Origin: Camellia lanceoleosa
Lineage: Eukaryota; Streptophyta; Magnoliopsida; Ericales; Theaceae
Assembly (NCBI GenBank): GCA_025200525.1
Contig: JANUSC010000384.1
Span: forward strand, 141,064 to 205,063
Length of the DNA: 64,000 bases
Direction of reading: 5' to 3'
A program made the translations under genes and the position numbers. The notes beneath the pieces are model-generated. The model was not told the origin of the DNA and made no database searches. It saw nothing but the letters and a program-made list of their open reading frames with translations. Shown in pieces: positions 35,640 through 46,388 of the stretch (its first letter is position 1; each line of letters starts with the position of its first letter).

Positions 35640-35885
35640 AATCATTCATGTCAATCATTCATATCTGTCGGCCTTCGGCCCAATCATTCATATCCATCGG
35701 CCTTTGGCCCAATTATTCGTATCAATCGGCCTTTGGCCCAATCATTCATATCAATCGGCCTTTGGCCCAATCATTCGTATCAATCGGCCTTTGGCCCAAT
35801 CATTCAGATTAATCGCCTTTGGCCCAATCATTCGTATCAATCGGCCTTTGGACCAATTATTCGTATCAATCGTTGTCCATCATTC
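35640..35885. repeat. 29-bp minisatellite in element D 3' LTR
   Basis: Unit CGGCCTTTGGCCCAATCATT + C(G/A)TATCAAT, starting at 35669, 35698, 35727, 35756, 35785, 35814, 35842 and 35871 (29-bp steps, one of 28), with a divergent copy before. The GGCC...GGCC core is a small palindrome (GGCCTTTGGCC). The other LTR has a similar block (42712-42945) with CAGATC in place of CGTATC and several CGCC in place of CGGCC. Confidence 0.9.
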
Positions 35886-36194
35886 AAATTAATGAACCTA
35901 TAAAACTTACATATGAGTAGACAATTAGAGAACAGTATTTTTCAAATATCTTGTTAAGATATTACTCACAGTGATCGGCTTGCGTAGTTGCCCTGGAGCT
36001 TGACCCTACATATCATGTAACACATATAGGTCACAATTAGTTCAATCCATTCATTAATTCACACATTCCTCTTTAGGCTTCATTCTTAACTCTTTAACTC
36101 AATCACAATGCCCAATGCATGCCCAAGAGTGCTTAGAAGTGAAAGGGAACGGAAAAACAGAACATAGCATGTAATTTCAGATTTTCAGAAAACA

Positions 36195-36430
36195 GGGTCC
36201 CCGCTCGAGCGTGGACTTCCCCGCTCGAGCGGACCCTTAAGGCCTGCAAAAGTACTGGTTTCATGAAAAATACGCTCGAGCGTGTGATAGGAAGCTCGAG
36301 CGGAAGGCCTGTCTAGATAGCTCCCCTGCTCGAGCGTGAGCTTCCCCCGCTCGAGCGGAAACCAAATTTGCAAAAGTACTAGGAGCACAAAATTCACGCT
36401 CGAGCGGCGGTTTCCCCGCTCGAGCAGACA
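36195..36430 (-). promoter_or_regulatory. Paired GCTCGAGCG palindromes in element D 3' LTR
   Basis: Palindromes start at 36203/36223, 36274/36294, 36328/36349 and 36398/36418: four pairs, each 20-21 bp apart, with pair starts 71, 54 and 70 bp apart. Solo LTR M3 shows nearly the same layout (20-bp pairs, 70- and 50-bp steps) although its LTR is otherwise different. Here the array lies downstream of the apparent TATA, not upstream. The equivalent block in the 5' LTR (43248-43455) is degraded to GCCGAGCG-like forms. Confidence 0.75.
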
Positions 36431-37462
36431 TCAAACTTTCTGGAAATTCCAGAACTGTTCTTGGAGTTCAATTCAACATTCAAAAGGCTCATAAGCTCGA
36501 CTAAGGCACCAAAAACGTGCAATTATACCATTTAACACATGGATGTAAGCAATATGAAGCCAATCCTCTAAAATCATGGTTCAATACTTCAAATTCACTC
36601 ATGGTTCATGCCTTCAACCTCATTTAAGCTCCATATTTTTAACAATCAAACATGCATGCTAAATTTGATCTCATTTTCATCACAATTGATGCAATTGGTA
36701 TTCATTCACATGAAATTCAACAAAAACATGCTTGCATGTATGATCCAACCCTCAATCTTTCCTATTTGACATGCCACATGCTAGATTATACCAAACCATG
36801 GCAATTTATAACAATTCTATGCATGCATGTGCATTTCAACTTCAATTTCATCAATTGGAGTGTAGCTCTTGTTCTTGATCACCGATTAACCTTTAATTCA
36901 CCAAATCACAAGTTCAAACTCACAAATTCATAAACAATCACTTACCTAGAAATTCAATTTATGATCAACTCTTGAGTTGGACTTCAAATTCACAAGCTTA
37001 AGCCAAAATTACACAACTTTCTCCCCCCCTCTCTCTCTAACAACCGGCCTCCTCTCTTCCTTAGAGTTTGATCAGCCAAAATGAAGGTATATGAGGGAAA
37101 ATAAGTGTATAAAGCCTCACCCATAAAGTCCCACTAACTTCAATATAATATTACTAAAGTAATTGGGCACTAGTTTAACAATTTAATCAACTTAATCTGG
37201 CCCGAATCAATTTTCAATTAAATTTCACCATAGGTTCTAAAAATTATGCCAATCACCATGGCGCAATCGATTTCGGGTTCCGTGGCCAATAAGGCCTCCA
37301 ATTTAATTCCCAAAGCAAACTATTCAAACAGATATTCCTACGGTGAACAGATAGAACTTCAAATCCACATGTATTCACAAAATGGCACATAAAATCATGC
37401 TAAACACATAATCATACGCAAGTTAAGGACCAATTAACATACTACGGAACAGGGGTATCACA

Positions 37463-37480
37463 GTCTTCCCCCCTTTAAGA
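37463..37480 (-). other. Polypurine tract of element D
   Basis: Minus-strand TTCTTAAAGGGGGGAAGAC abuts the 3' LTR edge at 37462, as in element A. Confidence 0.85.
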
Positions 37481-38090
37481 AGTTTGGTCCTCCAAACTTA
37501 ATTTACCTTCGTCGGGAAACAAATGTGGATAGCGTAATCGCATATCTTCCTCTTTTTCCCATGTAGCATCCGTCCCATAATGTTCCTTCCATTCAACTTT
37601 CACCATTGGGATGGACTTGCTTCTCAATTGCTTCACCTGCCGATCAACAATTCGTTCCGGCCATTCAGCGTATTCTATATTCTCATTAATAGCTACCCGG
37701 TGATAATCAATCACATGAAACTGGTCTCGGAGGTAACCCCTCAACATCGACACATGAAAGACGTTATGGATTTGTTCAAATCCCGGTGGTAAGGCAACTC
37801 TATAAGCAACTGGACCCAGCCTTTCCAAAATCTGAAACGGCCCAATGTAACGGGGCGACAACTTGCCCTTCTTCCCAAACCTGATTTGGCCTTTCATTGG
37901 AGACACACGAACAAACACATGGTCACTGACCTCATACTTAAGAGGTCTTCTTCGAACATCTCTGATAGTTCTTTTGTCACCCCGGGTCGCTTTTGAGCCT
38001 TTGACGAATCGTCTTGATCTTCTCAGAAGTGTCTTGTACGATTTCAGGCCCAAGCAAAGCTCTATCCCTGACCTCTGTCTAACAAATAGG
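37475..38090 (-). pseudogene. Integrase C-terminus and chromodomain (element D)
   Basis: Contains the GPY/F-type module (YIGPFQILERLGPVAYRVAL) and a chromodomain-like tail ([20 protein letters not shown], then KEHYGTDATWEKEEDM), almost the same as element A's. It is separated from the catalytic core by a TAG in the conserved CWTEV motif (TGG to TAG) and a small frame change near 38000. Ends LSLEDQTS at 37475. Confidence 0.85.
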
Positions 38091-38801
38091 TGATCTACAC
38101 CTCCTACCATACAAAGCCTCGTATGGTGCCATACCGATGCTGGTGTGGAAGTTGTTGTTATAAGCAAATTCTGCAAGCGGCAAATAGTCTTCCCAGCCCC
38201 GCTGAAAATCTAAGGCACACATTCTCAACATATCCTCCAATGTCTGTATGGTCCGTTCTGATTGCCCATCTGTCTGTGGGTGGAAGGCAGTACTGAACCT
38301 TAGTTCCGTCCCCATGGCTTCCTGCAAACTTTTCCACAATCTAGACACAAATTTCGGATCTCTATCCGACACAATGGATACCGGGACTCCATGTAAACGA
38401 ATGATCTCATCCACGTAAATAGCAGCCAATCTATAAGCATTAAATGTAGTTTTGACAGGCAAAAAATGTGCAGATTTAGTCAGTCTATCAACTACAACCC
38501 AAATCGAATCCATACCTCGAGAAGTCCGAGGTAGGCCAACAACAAAATCCATAGTCATGTGCTCCCACTTCCATTCAGGAATAGGGAGGGGTTGAAGTAA
38601 ACCGCCCGGCTTCTGATGTTCGGCTTTGACTTGTTGACATTGAAGACACTTGGACACATATTCTGCAATTTCCTTCTTCATTTTAGGCCACCAATAAGTT
38701 TGTTTCAAATCTCGATACATTTTGTTGTTACCCGGATGCATAGCAAATGCGGATTTGTGGGCTTCATCTAAGACCCTCTTCTTCGCCTGAATGTCCGACA
38801 C
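38079..38801 (-). pseudogene. Integrase core of element D
   Basis: 240 codons: HHCC zinc-binding region (HPGNNKMYRDLKQTYWWPKM ... [11 protein letters not shown]), catalytic Asp in [16 protein letters not shown], Asp in VSDRDPKF, Glu in [15 protein letters not shown], ending [18 protein letters not shown] at a stop. All DDE residues are present. The upstream junction to RNase H has lost the frame. Confidence 0.9.
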
Positions 38802-38863
38802 ACATTCTGTTCAAATCTCAACACTTCATTTTCAATGCTAAATTTCGCTGACTTGTTTCAAAG

Positions 38864-39220
38864 TCAATATACTTTCTTGAGGAATTCATCCTCCTTCGCT
38901 TCGCTTGATTTCGCAACAATTGCTTTGGCTACCGTGATAGCGGCTATCAATCTGCCTTGTTCGCACATTACCACTTCGATTTCAGATTTCTCAAAATCCT
39001 GCAAAATTTCTCTCTGTTCGGTAAGCAACCAAGCTACACTTCCTATTGATTTTCTGCTCAAGGCATCAACAACCGTATTGGCTTTCCCGGGGTGGTACTG
39101 AATCTCAAGATCATAGTCTTTTATTAGCTCAAGCGATCTCCTCTGTCGCATATTCAGCTCTTTTTGTGTAAAGAAGTATTTCAAGCTCTTGTGATCCGTA
39201 GACTTCACACTTTGCCCCAT
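38864..39220 (-). pseudogene. RNase H end and linker of element D
   Basis: Reads [20 protein letters not shown] then [20 protein letters not shown] and VDALSRKS, the typical RNase H end and RNase H-integrase linker. The catalytic N-terminal part of RNase H (about 39221-39485) is recognisable only in pieces, with frame changes. Confidence 0.8.
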
Positions 39221-39488
39221 ACAAATAATGCCGCCAGATTTTCAATGCAAAACAATCGCGCCAATTCTAAGTCGTGGTGTTGGGTAGTTTTTCTCGTAGC
39301 CTCAACTGCCGGAGGCGAAGCAATAACCTTTCCATTCTCATTAACACACAACCCAAACCTTTATAAGATGCATCGAAAATCACGAAATTTTCCATACCAA
39401 GGTAATGTTAAAATTGGCAGAGTCAATCTCGCCTTCAATTCATGAAAGGTCGATTCTCTTTCATTGCTCCACTCAAATGGTCAGCCCT

Positions 39489-40145
39489 TTACGTGTCAAT
39501 TGGGTAAGAGGCACCTAATTTCGAAAAATCCTTCACAAACCTCAGAGTACCCATTAAACCCATAAAGCTGCGAACTTCTGTTACATTGGTTGGTGTAGGC
39601 CAATTCACAATTGCCTCTATTTTCTGCGGGTCCACTGAAATTCCTTCCTTGTTGATCACATGCCCTAAGAAAACAACTTCATCCAACCGAAACTCACATT
39701 TCTTTAACTTAGCGAATAATTTCATTTCCCGAAGTATTTGTAAGACAGTTCTCAAGTGATGTTCATGCTCAAGTCTATCTTTCGAGTATATCAAAATATC
39801 ATCGATGAAGACTACAACAAACTCATCAAGGTAGGTTTTAAAAATTCTATTCATTAAGTCCATAAATGCTGCCGGAGCATTAGTCACTCCAAATGGCATG
39901 ACAAGAAACTCAAAATGACCATACCTTGTTCTGAATGCGGTCTTCTCAACATCCTCTGCCTTAACCTTTAGCTGATGATACCCGGATCTCAAATCAATCT
40001 TAGAAAACACCTGTGATCCCTGCAACTGGTCAAATAAATCATCAATACGGGGTAGGGGGTATTTGTTCTTTATCGTTACCTTGTTCAATTCTCGATAATT
40101 GATGCACAGGCGCAAGGTACCATCCTTCTTCTTCACAAACAACAC
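39489..40145 (-). pseudogene. Reverse transcriptase of element D
   Basis: 218 codons: [57 protein letters not shown], and the catalytic [10 protein letters not shown] near 39785-39815. It continues to VRSFMGLMG where the frame is lost before RNase H. Upstream, two TAG codons sit where element A has CAG (Gln), at about 40196-40208. Confidence 0.9.
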
Positions 40146-40205
40146 TGGTGCACCCCAAGGCGAAGTGCTGGGTCGGATAAACCCCTTATCAAGCAGATCC
40201 TACAA

Positions 40206-41087
40206 CTATTCTTTCAATTCCCTCATTTCAGCAGTAGCCATTCTGTAGGGAGTTTTAGAAATAGGCTGGGTGCTTGGCACAATCTCAATAGTAAATTCTA
40301 TCTCCCTGTCTACCAACTCCTCTGGTAATTCATTTGGGAACACGTCTGGGAATTCTCTAACAATAAGAATATCATTCAATTCAACATTCACAGATTGATC
40401 AGTCAACACATAGCACAGATAACCCTGGCACCCCTTCCTAATCAATTTACATGCTTTCATTGTAGATATCAAATAAGGTGGAGGCACTACCCCATTACCC
40501 ACAAACACAATTTCTTTTTGTTTGGGTGGTTTAAACACAACCCTTTTTGTCACACAATCTATGGTGGTGCAATACTTGGTCAACCAATCCATGCCCAAAA
40601 TCACATCAAAATGTCTAAAATTCAGGGGCAATAAGTCTACATATAAGGTAGCATCCTCAATATGCATGTCGCAAAACCGATATATATAGTCACATAACAC
40701 AGATTCCCCCGATGGAGCAGACACACACAACAAATATGGCAACAACTCTAGGGGTCATTTTAGTTTAGATGCAAATGCATATGTCACAAATGAGTGTGTT
40801 GATCCAGAATCAATTAATACAAAGGCATCCTGATTACATATTGAAATGGTACCTGAGACAACGGCATTGGCATTCCGGGTATCGCCAGGGACAAGCACAA
40901 AAACTCTCCCCTGTCTCACAGTATCTCCAGTGGGGGTGGGTCCCGTAACATTTCCTGGTTTTGGGATTGACTGTTGAACTAGCAAAGAAATTTTCCACTG
41001 CTTCACATACCGCCATATGCCCTTGCTTACCACAATTAAAACAAGCTCTGTCACACTAAGAGCAAACCCCACAATTCCTATTTCCAC
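40206..41087 (-). pseudogene. Protease and RT N-terminus of element D
   Basis: Two overlapping frames. 40755-41087 carries the protease active site [15 protein letters not shown] after QGRVFVLVPGDTRNANAVVS. 40206-40745 continues with [38 protein letters not shown] and EFPDVFPNELPEELVDREIE, which lead into RT. A frame change near 40745-40755 separates them. Zinc-knuckle-like CTTCGNRNCGVC lies just upstream (41056-41095) in another frame. Confidence 0.85.
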
Positions 41088-41932
41088 AAGTGGTGCACGG
41101 CGGGTTGTGTCTCGGAAGAATTAGAAGTATTTGAGGAGCCCGTGTTTTGCTTTTTGAAAACTTCTTCTTCAAGAAGAAGCCCCGCCTTTTGCTACCCTTC
41201 CAATCAGCTTGTTGGTTTAGTTTGTCCGCTATATTAGCCTCGTATATTATGGCCCGGCCTAATACCCCAATGTAAGTCTCCAAATTTCAAGACATTCACT
41301 CTCTAGAATATCACCACGAGCCCACATTCAAAATGTCGCTACTTCTTATAATCAGGTCAATCACGTAGGAGCAAACCCGCCAATTTGGTGAATTTGGCCT
41401 CATACTCACGACGGTCATGTCAGCCTTTGTTTCAGCCCATAAATTTCGCCACTTTCCTATCCCGACATTAATCGCGAAAGTACTTGTCATAAAAGATTTC
41501 TTAAAACTTTGCCCAATCAGCATCTTTGTAACTCTCACGCATCAACATCCACCATCTTCTCGCTTCGTCCTCTAGCATAAAGGTGGCTCGAAGCACTTTC
41601 TGTGCCTCTAAACATGGGAATACTTCAAACAGCCTTTCGATGCCGAGGACCCAAGCTTCAGCTTTCAGAGGATCTAGTCCGCCATGGAACTGGGGTGGTT
41701 TCATTTTCTTGAACTCTTTGGTGAGGGCTATGATTCGGTCATCGTTCTGATTATCTAGCACAGGAGGTGCCAGAGGTGGAGGTGGCGGATGTGGTCGCTG
41801 CCACTGTTGTTGCCACTCCTGTTGCTGTCTCAAGGCTTCTGCCATTTCCAGTAGCAGTCTTTCCATTCTGTCTATTCTGGCCGTAGAGGATTCCTCCAAC
41901 TCATCGCCTCTCGTTCTCACCATCTGAGACAA
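41056..41932 (-). pseudogene. Gag of element D, frameshifted
   Basis: Starts MSQMVRTRGDELEESS at 41932, with a Gln/Pro-rich segment and the capsid region (KKMKPPQFHGGLDPLKAEAW, then RRWWMLMRESYKDADWAKF), open to 41501. The remainder continues in different frames (41311-41538 and 41056-41283), so at least two frameshifts separate capsid from zinc knuckle. Similar in size and order to element A's Gag. Confidence 0.85.
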
Positions 41933-42181
41933 CTTGCATTATATTCCATGAAAACATGTTTTATGCAAAAGATTTACAAGTGTGCATATATATATATCTA
42001 AGAGTACATACATCCAGATAATTTGCGATGCAGGCAAATCATAACTTATGGCACATAGTCGTTCATATCAAAACATTTATGCATACACTTGGTGCTGTCA
42101 AATTTATACTTATGAATGCATCCTAGATCTTTTCTAGACGCTTATTGCTCTTTTGGACAAGTGTGTGAGTTATTAACTCGT

Positions 42182-42193
42182 GCTCGATACCAC
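42182..42193 (-). other. Altered primer-binding site of element D
   Basis: Minus-strand TGGTATCGAGC next to the LTR edge (42194) equals the initiator-Met tRNA site TGGTATCAGAGC with one A missing. CAG reading as CG is the same kind of change seen elsewhere in this element. Confidence 0.8.
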
Positions 42194-44489
42194 TGTCACG
42201 ACCAACCCGCCTATGGGTTATAGGCCATAACCGCCAAGAATCGTGTGATTACCTACGGCCTCAAACCAAATAAATCGAATTCATCGAGATAAAGGCCAAA
42301 CTAAGCAATTCAAAAACTTTGTCCATAGAGCCGCTTAAATGCACAACATAACATTCCAATATATACATATGTTAATAACCCACATCAAAATGTGTACTAA
42401 CTCAATAGATCAGACATTCGGGATCATACAGATTTAAGTCAGTCAAACCCAAGACTTATATGCAAAAGTAGTCCAACGCATTTGCCAACATAACAAAACT
42501 ATAAACAAAGGTCAAAGGCGAAGACAGTCTCGTGCGGGAGACTTTTGGGCTGACTCCTCAAAACTTAAGCTATTTCTCACAAATTCATCGGGGCTGGTTC
42601 TGGACTTCCCTTGGCTCACCTACATGTACATGAATGAGCGTGAGCGAATGTCCAGTGAATAATATCAAATGAGGAAAATATATAAGTAATCATTGAAACA
42701 GTATGGCAAACGACCTTCGGCCCAATCATTCATGGCAATCATTCATATCCATCGACCTTCGGCCCAATCATTCATATCCATCGCCTTTGGCTCAATTATT
42801 CAGATCAATCGCCTTTGGCCCAATCATTCAGATCAATTGGCCTTTGGCCCAATCATTCAGATCAATCGCCTTTGGCCCAATCATTCAGATCAATTGGCCT
42901 TTGGCCCAATTATTCAGATCAATCGTTGTCCATCATTCAAATTAATGAACCTATAAAACTTACATATGAGTAGACAATTGACAACGGTATTTTTCAAATA
43001 TCTTGTTAAGATATTACTCACAAAGGATCGGCCATGAAGTTGCCCCGAGCTTGACTCTACATATCATGTAACACATATGGGTCACAATTAGTTCAATCCA
43101 TTCATTAATTCACACATTCCTCTTTAGCCTTCATTCTTAACTCTTTAACTCAATCACAATGCCCAATGCATGCCCAAGAGTGCTTAGAAGTGAAAGGGAA
43201 CGAAAATGTAACATAGCATGTATTTTCAGATTTTTCAAAACAGGTCCCTGCTCAAGCGTGACTTCGCCGAGCGGACCTTAAGGCCCGCAAAAGTATCGTT
43301 TCATGAAAAATACGCCGAGCGCAGGATAGGAAGCTCGAGCGAAGGCTCGTTTAGATAGCTCCCCGCCGAGCGTGAGCTTCCGCCGAGCGAAACCAAATTT
43401 GCAAAAGTACTGAGCACAAAATTCACGCCGAAGCGGCGGTTTCGCCGAAAGCAGACATAAAACTTTCTCGAAATTCCGTAATCGTTTCTCGAGTTCAATT
43501 CAACATTCAAAAGGCTCATAAGCTCGACTAAGGCACCAAAAACATGCAATTATACCATTTAACACATGGATGTAAGCAATATGAAGCCAATCCTCTAAAA
43601 TCATGGTTCAATACTTCAAATTCACTCATGGTTCATGCCTTCAACCTCATTTAAGCTCCATATTTTTAACAATCAAACATGCATGCTAAATTTGATCTCA
43701 TTTTCATCACAATTGATGCAATTGGTATTCATTCACATGAAATTCAACAAAAACATGCTTGCATGTATGATCCAACCCTCAATCTTTCCTATTTGACATG
43801 CCACATGCTAGATTATACCAAACCATGGCAATTTATAACAATTCTATGCATGCATGTGCATTTCAACTTCAATTTCATCAATTGGAGTGTAGCTCTTGTT
43901 CTTGATCACCGATTAACCTTTAATTCGCCAAATCACAAGTTCAAACTCACAAATTCATAAACAATCACTTACCTAGAAATTCAATTTATGATCAACTCTT
44001 GAGTTGGACTTCAAATTCACAAGCTTAAGCCAAAATTACACAACTTTCTCCCCCCCTCTCTCTCTAACAACCGGCCTCCTCTCTTCCTTAGAGTTTGATC
44101 AGCCAAAATGAAGGTATATGAGGGAAAATAAGTATATAAAGCCTCACCCATAAAGTCCCACTAACTTCAATATAATATTACTAAAGTAATTGGGCACTAG
44201 TTTAACAATTTAATCAACTTAATCTGGCCCGAATCAATTTTCAATTAAATTTCACCATAGGTTCTAAAAATTATGCCAATCACCATGGCGCAATCGATTT
44301 CGGGTTCCGTGGCCAATAAGGCCTCCAATTTAATTCCCAAAGCAAACTATTCAAACAGATATTCCTACGGTGAACAGATAGAACTTCAAATCCACATGTA
44401 TTCACAAAATGGCACATAAAATCATGCTAAACACATAATCGTACGCAAGTTAAGGACCAATTAACATACTACGGAACAGGGGTATCACA
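42194..44489 (-). repeat. Element D 5' LTR
   Basis: 2,296 bp. About 43498-44489 is almost identical to 36471-37462. The 42194-43497 part is more diverged, mostly by one- to two-base changes at CTCGAG, CTGG and CCAG sites. Minisatellite at 42712-42945; eroded palindrome array at 43248-43455. Confidence 0.93.
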
Positions 44490-44494
44490 AGAGG

Positions 44495-46383
44495 TATGCA
44501 AATCGATGCTCGAATGACCAAACCAACCCCGAACAGTCCCTATGAAGGCCCAAAACAGTGGCAAAATGGACTAAGATAATGCCTTGAAGTGCACAAAAAT
44601 GAAGCTCATGCAATGGCTCACAAATGGGGTATAAAAGCACAACTCTCAAACACATTGAAGGCATGACAAACATGAGAATATGGCACACCTATAAACTCTA
44701 AAATATCACATTCAATGATGCCAAAACACTAAAATGCCTCAAGCAGCACGTGCAAGGGACCCCAAAACTTAAAGGTAAGCAAGGCTATTACACTACAACC
44801 ATGCATGGCAAGCACCAATCAACCAAGAGGCCTAAAAACAGAGCTAAGGCAGCCCAAGATATGAACAAAACATGTTTGGAGTGTGGCCAAAAGGTGCTAG
44901 AATAGAGGGCCAAAACAACATGCAATGTGAGCTAGTAAGCATGATTTACACTACAAGCCTATGAAGCATGTGAGGGGCCACCAAACCAGACAAAAATAGA
45001 ATCATGGCATGCCAAAATATGACCAAAAACCCACTGAAACATGATCAATACATGCAAGAATGACATGCTCCTTTGAGAAGCTATGAAAGGGATTACTCTA
45101 CACATGCAAGAGGCAAACAAAAGGGGACCAAACCAGCCATGGAAAGAGGTTAGGCAGGTCCCAAAAGTCACCAAAAAGTGCCTGAAATAGGTCTCCAAAT
45201 GATATAAACATATGCTCCTTTGATAGGCCAAATATGCTAGTAAACAAGACAACAAAGGAGAGGGGATGGCCCTCTCCTTCTTAGGATCTCAAAACACCAT
45301 CCCCACCACTAGATTTCAGTGGTGAGAAGGCCAATACAAGGTGGTCCCGAAGCTCACAAAAAAGGCACAAAAAGGAAGCCAAACAAGGCCTAAGAGGGGG
45401 TAACAAACCCAAATACAAAAGTGATCTTAAGCAAAGATTAAAAGCATAAAAAAAATAGAACTTTTATCAGTTATACACTAAGCTCAAAACAACATGCAAG
45501 ATAGGCTAAAATCTTGTGCAAAAATGGGAAATAAAGAGGGAAAAGGAGTTACCCTTGTAGCTCAGCAAAACCAGCATGTTCTTGGACCAAAAACCAGCTC
45601 TTTAATCTTTGAAAATACCCTCCAAGAACCTTAGATGAATGGTGGAGGTGTGTGGTTATGAGGTGGTATGCAAAGGGGTCAAGAATCTCACTCTTTTGAA
45701 CCCAAAATATAGAGATATAGAGAGATATATCTCTTGTGCCTTAGACAAAATTTTCAACCTCTCTAAAGAAGAGGGAGGCCCTCTCTACAAGAGGGTTCAA
45801 GCTTCTTGGAGAAGCTAGAGCAAAGGTTCAAGCTTCTTGGAGAAGCTAGAGCAAAAGGTTCAAGCTTCTTCAAGAAGCTAAAACAAAAGTTCAAAAGGTT
45901 CAAGCTTCCTCAAGAAGCTAAAACAAGGATTCAAGCGGTTCAAGCTTCCTTAAGAAGCTAAAACGAAGGTTCAAAAGGTTCAAGCTTCCTCAAGAAGCTA
46001 AAACGAAGGTTCAAAATGTTCAGGCTCTCTAAAAACCGTGCCAAACGGAGAAAGTTAAGTGGTCCTGAACCGAGGCGCACGGCCGACGGCTCAAAAAATC
46101 GAAAACTGGTCTCCAAACGGGAAAAGTGACCTACGACCACGAAAAGTAGTCTATGGCCACTGAGAGATGGTCTACGAGACCTCTCCCTCCCTTTGGGAAG
46201 AGAAAACAAGACCTGGTTCGCAAATCGAGGTAAGGCACAAAAGGGTCCCCAGATCCGGGAATAAGGCTCTTAGCCGAAACTCCGAAACTCCGAAACCTTA
46301 GAACGAGCACAACATGCACCATCATCGAAGGCCAATCGATGACGCTCGAAGTCTTAAGATCAGTCAAAAATAGGGTGTCTACA
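44495..46383 (-). repeat. C2 LTR right arm
   Basis: Continuation of C2 after element D. Subrepeats ending TTACACTACAA occur near 44786 and 44948. U3 features: AGCTTC/GAAGCT array (45795-46030) and TATA-like GAGATATATCTC (about 45725-45735, minus sense). Ends GGGTGTCTACA at 46383, followed by the duplication TATGG. Confidence 0.7.
45793..46030 (-). promoter_or_regulatory. AGCTTC...GAAGCT inverted-half-site array in C2
   Basis: CAAGCTTCTTGGAGAAGCTA and close variants recur, with AAGCTT at 45799, 45830, 45862, 45902, 45942 and 45982: steps of 31, 32, 40, 40 and 40 bp. Each unit is an inverted repeat of AGCTTC. Some copies contain TTCAAGAA, which resembles part of a heat-shock element (TTCnnGAA). 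The array lies about 60 bp upstream (minus sense) of a TATA-like box. Confidence 0.65.
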
Positions 46384-46388
46384 TATGG

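Larger units (their letters stand above)
35111..37462 (-). repeat. Element D 3' LTR
   Basis: Partner of 42194-44489. Holds a 29-bp minisatellite (35640-35885) and a GCTCGAGCG array (36203-36426). TATA-like CTTTATACAC (minus) near 37105. The 93-codon plus frame at 36652-36933 is repeated exactly in the other LTR and is non-coding. Confidence 0.93.
35111..44489 (-). mobile_element. Element D: full-length, decayed chromovirus
   Basis: LTRs 35111-37462 (2,352 bp) and 42194-44489 (2,296 bp), TGTCA(T/C)GACC...GGGGTATCACA, flanked by the perfect duplication AGAGG (35106-35110, 44490-44494). Minus strand, with primer site, gag-pol and polypurine tract in the right order. Pol is close in sequence to element A (shared [26 protein letters not shown]), so same lineage. 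Gag-pol is broken by several frameshifts and stops. The LTR halves facing U3 are almost identical (about four differences in 990 bp), while the palindrome-array part differs heavily, which is odd for one element. Confidence 0.93.
32801..46383 (-). mobile_element. C2: ~4.2-kb solo LTR, interrupted by element D
   Basis: Ends TGTAGACGTCCCC... and ...GGGTGTCTACA, flanked by the perfect duplication TATGG (32796-32800, 46384-46388). After removing element D and its duplication, about 4.2 kb remains with no gag or pol, so it is a very long solo LTR or a non-coding LARD-like element. The right part carries an AGCTTC/GAAGCT array (45795-46030) and, beyond it in the LTR's sense, TATA-like GAGATATATCTC near 45725. 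Degenerate ~300-bp subrepeats ending in TTACACTA recur along it. Confidence 0.75.

Noticed and set aside
35640..35885. Centromeric satellite
   Set aside because: The 29-bp repeat is confined to element D's LTRs and too short to be a satellite array.
36652..36933. 93-codon plus frame identical to 43679-43960
   Set aside because: Same LTR duplication effect in element D; antisense to the element and without family features.
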